From: a virus
Strand: one strand, 5' to 3'
DNA length: 47,804 nucleotides
IMG/VR virus record: IMGVR_UViG_3300003319_000041
Location: 1-47,804 of that record
Part shown: positions 1 through 7,603 of the stretch, in pieces
How the letters are laid out: every line of letters begins with the position of its first letter
Numbering within the stretch: position 1 is the first letter of the stretch
The notes under the pieces: model-generated
Seen by the model: only the letters and a program-made list of their open reading frames with translations
Databases searched by the model: none
What the model was told of the DNA's origin: nothing
Translations under genes and position numbers: made by a program

Positions 1-25
1 TAGCTAGCAAAAAGATTACTAACTA
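1..25. repeat. Terminal 25-nt overlap (circular join)
   Basis: These 25 bases are repeated exactly at 47780-47804. A reading frame that opens at 47083 continues in phase through the join into the frame ending at 821. The simplest reading is that the molecule is circular, or circularly permuted, and was linearised with a short overlap. It is too short to be a typical phage direct terminal repeat. Confidence 0.9.
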
Positions 26-821
26 CAATGGTGATACTGAAGGATACGATTTGTTCTTTATTCCAAATGCCACTATTAATGATAACACAACAACATTTTT
101 AAATAACGTTTCATTTTATGATGCAGATTTGATTGAGGATGCTTCTTATTTATTTGATAATTATAGTGAAATTCCTGCTGGTGCATTTCTCACTTCGTAT
201 GGTGGACGTTTAGTATTAGGTGCTACTTATGATGATTTTAATCTTGTTCTTGTTTCAACTGAAGGAGAGCCAGAAGCAATCAATCAGGTTACTGGAATAC
301 TTGCGAACCAACCAAATGGTTTTCCTGTAAGTAATGCAGCAGAATTTAGAGACATTCTTTATTTGTTCAGACCAAATAGTACAGTATCATTCGCAGATAA
401 CGGCGATGATCCTTCTACTTGGATTCCTGTAGAAGTAGATGCAGCACTCGGAGCAAGGCCACACGCCATTAGTCAATTTTTAAATAGCGCAACACAAAAC
501 GTTGATTTCTTAATTATTGGAACTTATCAGGGCGTTTCATTATTCACTGGTGGATTTCAGTCACCAGAACTTACCTGGAAAATTGATAATTTTTGGCAGT
601 CATTAGATAAGACTCAGTTCGGGAAACTTCAGATTGTTAATAATGTAATTAAAAAGAGAATTTACATTGTTCTTCCAGATCGTTATCTTCTGGTTGGATT
701 TTTCCAAAACGGTCTCAATCCTAAAGATATTCAATGGCAACCTTGGACATTTACTCAACCCATCAATACAATGGCTGTAACAAACATCAGTGAAGATATC
801 ATCGGATCAGACATCTTCTGA
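1..821 (+). CDS. Tail nozzle / DNA stabilisation-like protein, C-terminal part
   Basis: This is the 3' part of a gene that begins at TTG 47083. The frame is open from base 3 to the stop at 819-821, and the joined protein would be about 505 residues. A TTG at 51 is only an internal codon. The sequence is rich in short beta strands with recurring blade-like patterns (for example RLVLGATYDD, RDILYLFRPN, DFLIIGTYQG, KRIYIVLPDR), as in beta-propeller nozzle proteins that close the connector of podoviruses (P22 gp10, T7 gp12). The preceding gene is connector-like, which supports this role. Function is inferred from fold impression and position. The next gene starts inside its stop codon (TGATG). 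Confidence 0.65.
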   Translation, partial: ASKKITNYNGDTEGYDLFFIPNATINDNTTTFLNNVSFYDADLIEDASYLFDNYSEIPAGAFLTSYGGRLVLGATYDDFNLVLVSTEGEPEAINQVTGILANQPNGFPVSNAAEFRDILYLFRPNSTVSFADNGDDPSTWIPVEVDAALGARPHAISQFLNSATQNVDFLIIGTYQGVSLFTGGFQSPELTWKIDNFWQSLDKTQFGKLQIVNNVIKKRIYIVLPDRYLLVGFFQNGLNPKDIQWQPWTFTQPINTMAVTNISEDIIGSDIF

Positions 822-2230
822 TGCCTACTACATTTTACTCAGCCGCAGATTTAGGAAGCATTGTTAGAGGATTTAGTGGTTCTCTAACTAACGTAGTTGA
901 TTCCGGCACTGGATTTAATGTTCATGGTGTAGGTAGCCAAACTAAAAATAATCCGGATGTACTTGCTGAAACTTACATGACTAGTTATGTCATGAAAGCT
1001 ACAGCTAATCATGCTAATGTTATTAACCCAGTTTCACCAACTGCAAGAATCACTAAAGTTACTCTTCGATATCAACTTTCATATTCATTATCTTGTAGTG
1101 CTACAGAGAATACGCCACCTGCCGGTGGACCACCTGATTATATAGCGGCTATAACTCATCAACCAAGAGCCTATAATCCATCAGCATTAGCTCCAAGTGT
1201 TAATTGGGTCACTGATAGTTCTGATAGTTATGCTGACTATAATACTAGTCAAACAGTTCATTCTGGTGCCGCTACTAATACTCATGGTCCTGGTGGTAGA
1301 ATTATATTTGCTGAATATGATTTCACTCAAAATCCTAATGGTGATTTTCCGTTAGGTTATTGTACCTATCTTCAATTTACTACTAACTTTACTACAGTCT
1401 ACTATACAATTGATTCTAGAAATAATGCTGCTTATGCTGCTAATGGAGCAGTAGGTGGTACATGGACTTTGGTTTCATCACTTGACGATGAAACATTTAA
1501 CTGGGAGATGGAAGTAGAATGGTTTGAGCCTACTGGCTGGACCATGTCTCCAGACCCATTAAATTTACCAGACAATGTAGTCATCTTTACTCATCCAGAT
1601 CCTAACATTGATGAAGAGCTTGATGCTGTATATTTAAATGGATTTAAAGTTGTTCCAGAAGATCCTTGGGTTATTATATGGACTAAGCTATTAATTAAAG
1701 TGCGACTTCGTCCTCCAAGAGATGATGATCCAGAAGATGAAGTTGAAGGTGAAGGAGATATTACTGGAATTACATTTGGTGGTCGAGTTCCAATTGGTAG
1801 AATTACTGTAAACTATATTGATTTATCTGGAATCTATACATTTGATACAGAATCACATGTTGATAATCTATACGATAGGACTGATCCTGATTTTGCTACA
1901 ACTCAAGAGGTAGCTATACCATCTCCACTATTTGTTACAGCCTTTTTTGGTGATAAGGAAGAAAATATTATGCATTGTGCCGGTGTTAGAGTCAGAATTA
2001 CTGGTTCTGGATCTATACACCAAGTTCTTCAATCATTAGATACTATTAATACTGAAGAACTAGCTGATTTAACTTTACACACTAAAAATAATGAGAATCC
2101 ATTTATCTTAGCTAATTTTATAGATCAAAAAATCTGTTTGAGAGTTTATATGGATCAAATAAATGATTTTATGAATGTAAATAAAATTATTCTATTCTTA
2201 AAGCAGCTATTCACGGATTATCCAAGATGA
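821..2230 (+). CDS. Putative tail protein, 469 aa
   Basis: I do not recognise a family. The protein is beta-rich, poor in charged residues in its first half, and has an acidic stretch around residues 301-311 (RDDDPEDEVEGEGD). Its start overlaps the upstream stop by one base (TGATG) and its stop overlaps the next start (ATGA), so it lies in a translationally coupled tail cassette between the nozzle-like protein and a collagen-containing fibre. The size, composition and place suggest a tail hub or fibre-attachment protein. That role is inference from context only. Confidence 0.55.
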   Translation: MPTTFYSAADLGSIVRGFSGSLTNVVDSGTGFNVHGVGSQTKNNPDVLAETYMTSYVMKATANHANVINPVSPTARITKVTLRYQLSYSLSCSATENTPPAGGPPDYIAAITHQPRAYNPSALAPSVNWVTDSSDSYADYNTSQTVHSGAATNTHGPGGRIIFAEYDFTQNPNGDFPLGYCTYLQFTTNFTTVYYTIDSRNNAAYAANGAVGGTWTLVSSLDDETFNWEMEVEWFEPTGWTMSPDPLNLPDNVVIFTHPDPNIDEELDAVYLNGFKVVPEDPWVIIWTKLLIKVRLRPPRDDDPEDEVEGEGDITGITFGGRVPIGRITVNYIDLSGIYTFDTESHVDNLYDRTDPDFATTQEVAIPSPLFVTAFFGDKEENIMHCAGVRVRITGSGSIHQVLQSLDTINTEELADLTLHTKNNENPFILANFIDQKICLRVYMDQINDFMNVNKIILFLKQLFTDYPR

Positions 2231-4137
2231 TGGATGTAAGTCGACTAGAGACGCAACTTAGGCGTACTCAGTTACAGAATAAGGATAATCCTCTCTACCA
2301 GTTGCTTGATCAGATGATTAAAGCAATGGCAGAGCAAGGGAGAAGTCTCAATTCATTACATGGTAGTTCTGGTAATCAAGAAGTTACTAATATTACACAA
2401 TTTTTATCTTCTCTTGAAGATGGTGGCGGTGGAGATGGTGGAGGAATACCCGGACCTACTGGGCCAGCAGGAGTAGCTGGAGCTAGAGGTGCAGATGGAA
2501 TACCTTTAGCATTTCTACAAGAAACAGATGAACCAACTCCTATAATTATTCCCGGTCCTAGTGGTTCAATGGGACCGGCTGGATTAACCGAATTAGTATT
2601 TCTACAGGAGATTGATGCTACTGGTGCTACAAATGTAGATTTTATTGGAGCTATAACAACATTATATAATCAGTATCTAATTATGTTTGAAAATGTATTG
2701 CCAAATACTGATAATGTAACATGCTCAATGCGTGTTTCTACTGATGGAGGAGCAACATTCGATAGCGGAGCTAATTATAAGTATTCATATCGATATATGA
2801 ATACTATTGCTGGAAACGGAGTAGTTGGAAGTGAGGTAGGAACATCTTTTGAAGTTTGTGGCAATCTTGATTCCTTAGCCACTGGTGGGGGGCTCAATGG
2901 ATGGTATCAATTATTTAATCCTCTCAATGCTGCTGGTAGCAAGTCTCTTATTGGCAATGTTAATTTTTTACATAATGATACTCATTTCTATCGTACGGAC
3001 CACCAGGACGTTTATAATCCTTCTACTGCAATTAATGCTATACGTTTCTTTCTCTCATCGGGGACTTTTGCAGGCGGTAAATTTAGAATTTATGGAATAT
3101 CCACCACTGGAGCATCAAGAGTAACCCCTACTATTCCTATTTATGTAGAAGAACAAAATGATGATCCGGGAATTCCCATTCCTAGATCATTAAGTGGGCT
3201 AGGAGCTGGTCCTTTTACCGATAAAGCTGTTCTATTTTCAAGAACTGGCTTAATCTCTGAAGATGCCACTAAAATACTTTTTGATTATGCAAATGGTTTT
3301 TTGGGAATTGGATTAGGAGCAACGGCACCATCAGAAATTATTCATATCAATTCAGCTACTAAACCTGGAGTTCGATTCCTCCTCGGTGGTGTATTTAGAG
3401 GATTTTTCGGTGTAGACAACAATAGTTACTATACTACATTACCTTCTGGTGACTTTATTATTGCTACTGGTGGTAATTTCCGGCTCGGTAATGCCAGTGG
3501 AGTTGGTGAGAAATTTTATGGAGATTTAACTAATGGACGATTTGCAATAGGAACTTTATCTGTCCCAAGTGCAGGAACTAACTGTTTAGTATTATTGCAG
3601 GGAACAGAACCTTCTACAATGGGTTCTAATACTGCTGGTATTTATACACGAGATATTAATGGTACTGCACAACTCATGGCTATCAATGAAAATGCTGATA
3701 GAGTTAGATTAACAGGAGTACTTGCTAGAAATTCTGCACAATTTGATAAGACTAATACTACATTAGCTGATGTTACTGGACTATCTTTATATGTTGAAGC
3801 TGGACTGGCTTATAAATTTGAGGCTTGTCTATTTGTTAGTGCTAGTGCTGGAGGTGGTGCTAAATTTGCAGTTATTGGTGGTGCTACTGCAACGTCAATT
3901 ATTTATACAGTAGAATATTTAGATATTGATAGCAATGTATTTACAATTACTTCTAAACAAACAGCCCTAAATTCTCCTGTTGGTCAAGTCGGAACTTTAA
4001 ATGGTAGATGTATTATTCGCGGGACGATAGTAGTTAACGCTGCTGGAAATTTAGTTATACAGTTTGCACAGCATGTAGCAAGTGGCACTAGTAGTGTGCT
4101 AGCAAATTCAACCTATAAAATCGAACAGGTGACATAA
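2227..4137 (+). CDS. Tail fibre with collagen-like Gly-X-Y segment and TNF/C1q-like tip
   Basis: A 636-residue fibre-like protein. The N terminus (1-65) is helical and coiled-coil-like. A glycine-rich linker (GGGGDGGG) near residue 66 leads into collagen-type triplets (GPTGPAGVAGARGADG) and a second short set (GPSGSMGPAG). The middle is repetitive beta. The last 130 or so residues (from about TTLADVTGLSLYVEAGLAYK to VVNAAGNLVIQFAQ) match a trimeric jelly-roll tip that I recall from many phage fibres. It most likely trimerises and contacts the host surface. The stop overlaps the next start (TAATGG). Confidence 0.75.
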   Translation: MMDVSRLETQLRRTQLQNKDNPLYQLLDQMIKAMAEQGRSLNSLHGSSGNQEVTNITQFLSSLEDGGGGDGGGIPGPTGPAGVAGARGADGIPLAFLQETDEPTPIIIPGPSGSMGPAGLTELVFLQEIDATGATNVDFIGAITTLYNQYLIMFENVLPNTDNVTCSMRVSTDGGATFDSGANYKYSYRYMNTIAGNGVVGSEVGTSFEVCGNLDSLATGGGLNGWYQLFNPLNAAGSKSLIGNVNFLHNDTHFYRTDHQDVYNPSTAINAIRFFLSSGTFAGGKFRIYGISTTGASRVTPTIPIYVEEQNDDPGIPIPRSLSGLGAGPFTDKAVLFSRTGLISEDATKILFDYANGFLGIGLGATAPSEIIHINSATKPGVRFLLGGVFRGFFGVDNNSYYTTLPSGDFIIATGGNFRLGNASGVGEKFYGDLTNGRFAIGTLSVPSAGTNCLVLLQGTEPSTMGSNTAGIYTRDINGTAQLMAINENADRVRLTGVLARNSAQFDKTNTTLADVTGLSLYVEAGLAYKFEACLFVSASAGGGAKFAVIGGATATSIIYTVEYLDIDSNVFTITSKQTALNSPVGQVGTLNGRCIIRGTIVVNAAGNLVIQFAQHVASGTSSVLANSTYKIEQVT

Positions 4138-4586
4138 TGGGAATTGGAGTAATCAACGCAAACTCACCGTCATACCAAGCTACTCCTGCTGATCCCACTG
4201 GAACTACAAATACCAGTGGATTAATGATGGGTATTGGAGTTGCTAATTCTCTCACTCCCCTATACACCGGAAGGGTACTTGCTATTATTAGTGGCAATTT
4301 AACAAATAGCACAGCAGCGGCTGGAGATGGAGCTAAAGTACAGATTAGATATGGAACTGGTGCCGCTCCTGCAAATGGAGCTGCTTTAACTGGAACCGCC
4401 GTAGGTAATATAGTTTCTTCAGTCTTAGAAAGAGCAACAGCAGGAGACTTACAAGGATTTGCTTGCCAAGCAATTATCTCTGGACTAACTACTGGAACTG
4501 GTTATTGGTTTGATATCAGCCTTGCCGCAATTGTTGGTGGAACTGGACAGGCTAAAAATCTTAGCGTGTCTGTAATCGAGTTTTAA
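4137..4586 (+). CDS. Fibre-associated structural protein, 149 aa
   Basis: A small, Gly/Thr/Ala-rich beta protein with no charged clusters. Segments such as GRVLAIISGNLTNST, QIRYGTGAAPANGAALTGT and GYWFDISLAAIVGGTG are typical of stand-alone jelly-roll or fibre-tip domains found beside phage fibres. It starts one base inside the stop of the collagen-like fibre and is followed immediately by two more small proteins. It may be a tip or accessory fibre subunit. The exact role is unknown. Confidence 0.6.
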   Translation: MGIGVINANSPSYQATPADPTGTTNTSGLMMGIGVANSLTPLYTGRVLAIISGNLTNSTAAAGDGAKVQIRYGTGAAPANGAALTGTAVGNIVSSVLERATAGDLQGFACQAIISGLTTGTGYWFDISLAAIVGGTGQAKNLSVSVIEF

Positions 4587-4587
4587 C

Positions 4588-4899
4588 ATGGAAGTACTTA
4601 CTCTTGCTACGCCAGTCACGTATCCTTCAACCACTACTTGGAGAATTAAAAGATTTGATTGTGACATAGATGCTCCATATATTAAAGTTATTCTAGTCTC
4701 AAATAAAAATGAGTTTTATACATATCAGAAATTAGCTAACGATGCCGCTAGTGCCAGTCAAATTAATAATGCTTTAAGTTTTATTAATCAAGGTAAATTT
4801 ATGACACTTCAAGGTAAATCCTTGCAGAAATGGTTATTTGAGCGAATTCAGGCAGACGATCCTAATTTTGCAGGGACTATCAGTGGAACACCTGACTAG
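4588..4899 (+). CDS. Hypothetical structural protein, 103 aa
   Basis: Short protein with an N-terminal beta half (TWRIKRFDCDIDAPYIKVIL) and a helical C-terminal half (ASASQINNALSFINQGKF, then LQKWLFERIQADDPNF). It starts one base after the preceding stop, in the run of small genes after the main fibre. I do not recognise a family. Its position suggests a virion component. Confidence 0.6.
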   Translation: MEVLTLATPVTYPSTTTWRIKRFDCDIDAPYIKVILVSNKNEFYTYQKLANDAASASQINNALSFINQGKFMTLQGKSLQKWLFERIQADDPNFAGTISGTPD

Positions 4900-4907
4900 G
4901 AGAAATT

Positions 4908-5276
4908 GTGCAGAATAAGGTTTTTAGGTTCGGACCGATTGCATTAACAACTACAACTACTACGAACCTACTTAATCCTCCTACTGCTTCAGGTGGAACT
5001 AACGCAGGTTCGTCTGCTCAATATATTATCCTAACCCACCTTAGAGCAGTAAATAAGACATCTGGTGCAGTAACGGTATCATTATGGCTAGGTGCTACTG
5101 GTGCTAATGCTGCCGGTACTGAATTTGTTTGGCAGGGTAAGTCAGTTCCTGCTAATGACGCCATTGATTGGTTTGGAAGAGTTCGACTTGATTCTACTGA
5201 TTTCCTTGTCGGTGGAGCATCAGCAAATACTTCTCTTAGCCTTCAGGGTGAGGGAGAAATTGGAGTTGCAGGCTAA
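4908..5276 (+). CDS. Small virion protein, 122 aa
   Basis: Starts with GTG at 4908, with GGAG at 4899-4902 giving good spacing. Ser/Thr/Ala/Gly-rich beta protein (TTTTTTNLLNPPTASGGTNAG near the N terminus, then AVTVSLWLGATGANAAGTEF). This kind of sequence is common in phage structural proteins of about 120 residues near fibre genes. Its stop (TAATG) overlaps the start of the peptidase gene. Confidence 0.6.
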   Translation: MQNKVFRFGPIALTTTTTTNLLNPPTASGGTNAGSSAQYIILTHLRAVNKTSGAVTVSLWLGATGANAAGTEFVWQGKSVPANDAIDWFGRVRLDSTDFLVGGASANTSLSLQGEGEIGVAG

Positions 5277-5689
5277 TGAATGGCCCATCTGAGCATCTTT
5301 CTTGGGCTGAATTAGCTTGTAAAGATGGCACTCCATATCCTAAAGAGTGGAGAGAAGATCGAGCTGTTCAGTTGGCTAAAACATTTGAATTTATTAGAGC
5401 TGCATGTGATGATAAACCAATTGTTATTTTATCTGCTTTTAGAACTCCTACATATAATGCTAAAGTAGGTGGGGTATCTAATAGTCAACATATTCAAGGA
5501 CGAGCATTAGATTTGAAACCTCCTGCCCACTTATCTATTAACAGATTCTATGCTATTATTCGTAAAATTGCAAAAGGTGCAAAAATTAGAGGTATTGGAA
5601 AATACTTAACATTTGTTCATGTTGATAATAGACCTGGAGAACATTTAGCTCTTTGGTATGGGCAAGGAGTAGACCCTAGTGGCCGCTAA
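5276..5689 (+). CDS. M15-type D-Ala-D-Ala peptidase (endolysin candidate)
   Basis: A 137-residue single-domain zinc peptidase that should cut peptidoglycan stem peptides. Visible motifs are SAFRTPTYN (53-61), the zinc-binding segment SQHIQGRALDL with H72 and D79, and a second ligand region FVHVDNRPG with H115 and D117. This is the arrangement of peptidase family M15A/M15_3. There is no signal peptide or cell-wall-binding domain, so it acts either after a holin opens the membrane or as a virion-associated entry lysin. It sits between fibre and internal virion genes rather than next to the candidate holins at 45.8-46.4 kb, so both roles remain open. Confidence 0.85.
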   Translation: MNGPSEHLSWAELACKDGTPYPKEWREDRAVQLAKTFEFIRAACDDKPIVILSAFRTPTYNAKVGGVSNSQHIQGRALDLKPPAHLSINRFYAIIRKIAKGAKIRGIGKYLTFVHVDNRPGEHLALWYGQGVDPSGR

Positions 5690-6500
5690 AAACTCATCTT
5701 TTCCTGGCACTGTAAGAAAGAGTATTTCTCCGAGTCAAGGATTCTATAATAATTTTGGGTCTGCTGCTGGTACTCAAGGTGGAGATTACTCAGATATTAT
5801 GGGTAAGTATAGAGATATTTATGATGAGTTGAGAGGTGGTAGATATGGAGGTGGAACTATCACATTAGATTCGGATATGGGAGTTCCTGCTTATGAATCT
5901 ACTTCTGACTATCGTGATGCGACTAGGAGAATGAAGGAATTTGCTGATACTGGTGGATATTCTCCTAGCCAAATTGCTGACATTAGAGAAAGAGCTATTA
6001 GTCCGATTCGTGCTGTTTATGGCAATGCTCAGAGAGATGTAGCGCGTCAAAAGCGACTACAAGGTGGTTATAGTCCTAACTTCGCCGCTGCTACTGCTAA
6101 GATGGCCAGAAGCATGAGCAGCCAATTATCTGATGCAACTACTAATATTAATGCTGAAATTGCACAGCGTGTAGCATCGAATAGACTTGCGTCTGCTGGT
6201 CAGTTTGCTAATTTAGCGGCCGGAGAACAAAGTAATCGTAACGATTTTAATCTTCGTTCATCTGAGATGAAAAATAGATTCGGATTAGATAAGATGCAAA
6301 CTCAACTTGCAGAATTTGAATTTCCAATTAGGTCTAGACTGAGTGCTCTAGAAGGAATGAGAGGGCTCTATGGTACTACTCCAGCAAATACTGCTTTAAT
6401 GGGTGATTTTGCTATAAAAAATGCTGGACTCCAAAACTCAATTAATCAAGGTAAAATGAATAACTATTATAAATTAATGGAAATCTTCGGGGGTGCATAA
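5679..6500 (+). CDS. Putative internal virion protein, 273 aa
   Basis: Starts at GTG 5679 with AAGGAG at 5664-5669 and overlaps the peptidase gene by 11 nt. The N-terminal third is Gly/Tyr-rich and disordered-looking. From about residue 80 it becomes helical with Ala/Gln/Arg-rich stretches (QIADIRERAISPIRAVYG, INAEIAQRVASNRLASAG). No family is recognised. Placement ahead of two larger helical and proline-rich proteins at the end of the late block fits a short-tail phage's internal (ejected) core proteins, which is an inference. Confidence 0.6.
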   Translation: MAAKNSSFPGTVRKSISPSQGFYNNFGSAAGTQGGDYSDIMGKYRDIYDELRGGRYGGGTITLDSDMGVPAYESTSDYRDATRRMKEFADTGGYSPSQIADIRERAISPIRAVYGNAQRDVARQKRLQGGYSPNFAAATAKMARSMSSQLSDATTNINAEIAQRVASNRLASAGQFANLAAGEQSNRNDFNLRSSEMKNRFGLDKMQTQLAEFEFPIRSRLSALEGMRGLYGTTPANTALMGDFAIKNAGLQNSINQGKMNNYYKLMEIFGGA

Positions 6501-7603
6501 TGGGACTCTATGATAACGACTCATTTGCCGCTCCCACCGGACTAGAGCCATCTATTATGCCATCTCTTGATGACTTTCTAAATTATCAAGAATTTAAGCG
6601 TAGAAAGCGTATTGATGAAGAGAAAGATATGATGAAATTTCAATCTGATCTTAATTTCAATAATTTAAATAGGAACATGCGTCTACAGCAAAATTTAAAT
6701 CCTCCTGTCAAGCCTCAAATGAATACTGTATTTATGGATTACCTCAATCCATATAAACAGGGAATGCTTGATCTTGGAAGAGATAGACTAGAACTCCAAG
6801 CTAAGAATAATGAACAGAAAAATGCTAATGCTGAAAGAAAAGTAGATGTTGCAGAACAACAAGCTAATCGTAAACTAGATATTACTGAGCAAAATAATAC
6901 AGAGAAAAATAAAATTGCTACTATGAATGCTGAAACTAAACAATATCTTGCATCTCTTCATAATATGACTGATTCTGAAAAACTTAAATTACTACAAGAA
7001 GGTAAAATTGATTTACAGCAACTTAAAGACGCCGCTGCCATGTCACGTCTTACTCAACAGGGCGTAATTAACGAAAGATTAATTGATAAGAAAGGTGACA
7101 TCGAATCTGGACAAATTGATCAGAGAGGTAGAATTACCTCTAATCAGATTAAAGAGAGAGCTGATGTTGAATCTAAACAAATCGAACAGAGAGGTAATGA
7201 AGTCAGAAAGACTAAACAAACTCCATCTGCTGATGCTGGTGTTACTTCTGGACTACCTACTCAAGAAATTAAAGCTCGTCAAATTAGAGCTAATCAAGCT
7301 ATCTTACAACATCCTGAGTGGAAAAGCTGGATTACTATCAACCCAAATAACGGCATGGTAGAAGTTCAGACACCAGGTCGTTTTTCTGGTCCTGATGAGA
7401 ATACATATAGACAGATTGTTAATACTATTGAAAAAGGTACAATTCGAGAACCTCAACAGACTCCACCACCAAAACAGGAGTTACAAACTAACACTACTGG
7501 TGATATGATTGAAATGGTAACTCCTGATGGTAGGAGTACTAGAATGGTTCCTAAGAGCCAAATGAGCCTAGCAAAAAGTCAAGGTTACGTAGAGAAGAAG
7601 TGA
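6500..7603 (+). CDS. Putative internal virion protein, coiled coil, 367 aa
   Basis: Long, highly polar helical protein rich in Asn, Gln, Lys and Glu. Residues about 90-240 form a near-continuous coiled coil with heptad-like, partly repeated segments (VDVAEQQANRKLDITEQNN; GDIESGQIDQRGRITSNQIK). The start overlaps the upstream stop (TAATG). It probably forms an elongated internal core or ejection protein together with its neighbours. No family is recognised and the role is inferred from context. Confidence 0.6.
   Translation: MGLYDNDSFAAPTGLEPSIMPSLDDFLNYQEFKRRKRIDEEKDMMKFQSDLNFNNLNRNMRLQQNLNPPVKPQMNTVFMDYLNPYKQGMLDLGRDRLELQAKNNEQKNANAERKVDVAEQQANRKLDITEQNNTEKNKIATMNAETKQYLASLHNMTDSEKLKLLQEGKIDLQQLKDAAAMSRLTQQGVINERLIDKKGDIESGQIDQRGRITSNQIKERADVESKQIEQRGNEVRKTKQTPSADAGVTSGLPTQEIKARQIRANQAILQHPEWKSWITINPNNGMVEVQTPGRFSGPDENTYRQIVNTIEKGTIREPQQTPPPKQELQTNTTGDMIEMVTPDGRSTRMVPKSQMSLAKSQGYVEKK

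Noticed and set aside
1-25. Direct terminal repeat of a linear phage genome
   Set aside because: 25 nt is very short for a phage terminal repeat and fits an assembly overlap of a circular or permuted genome.
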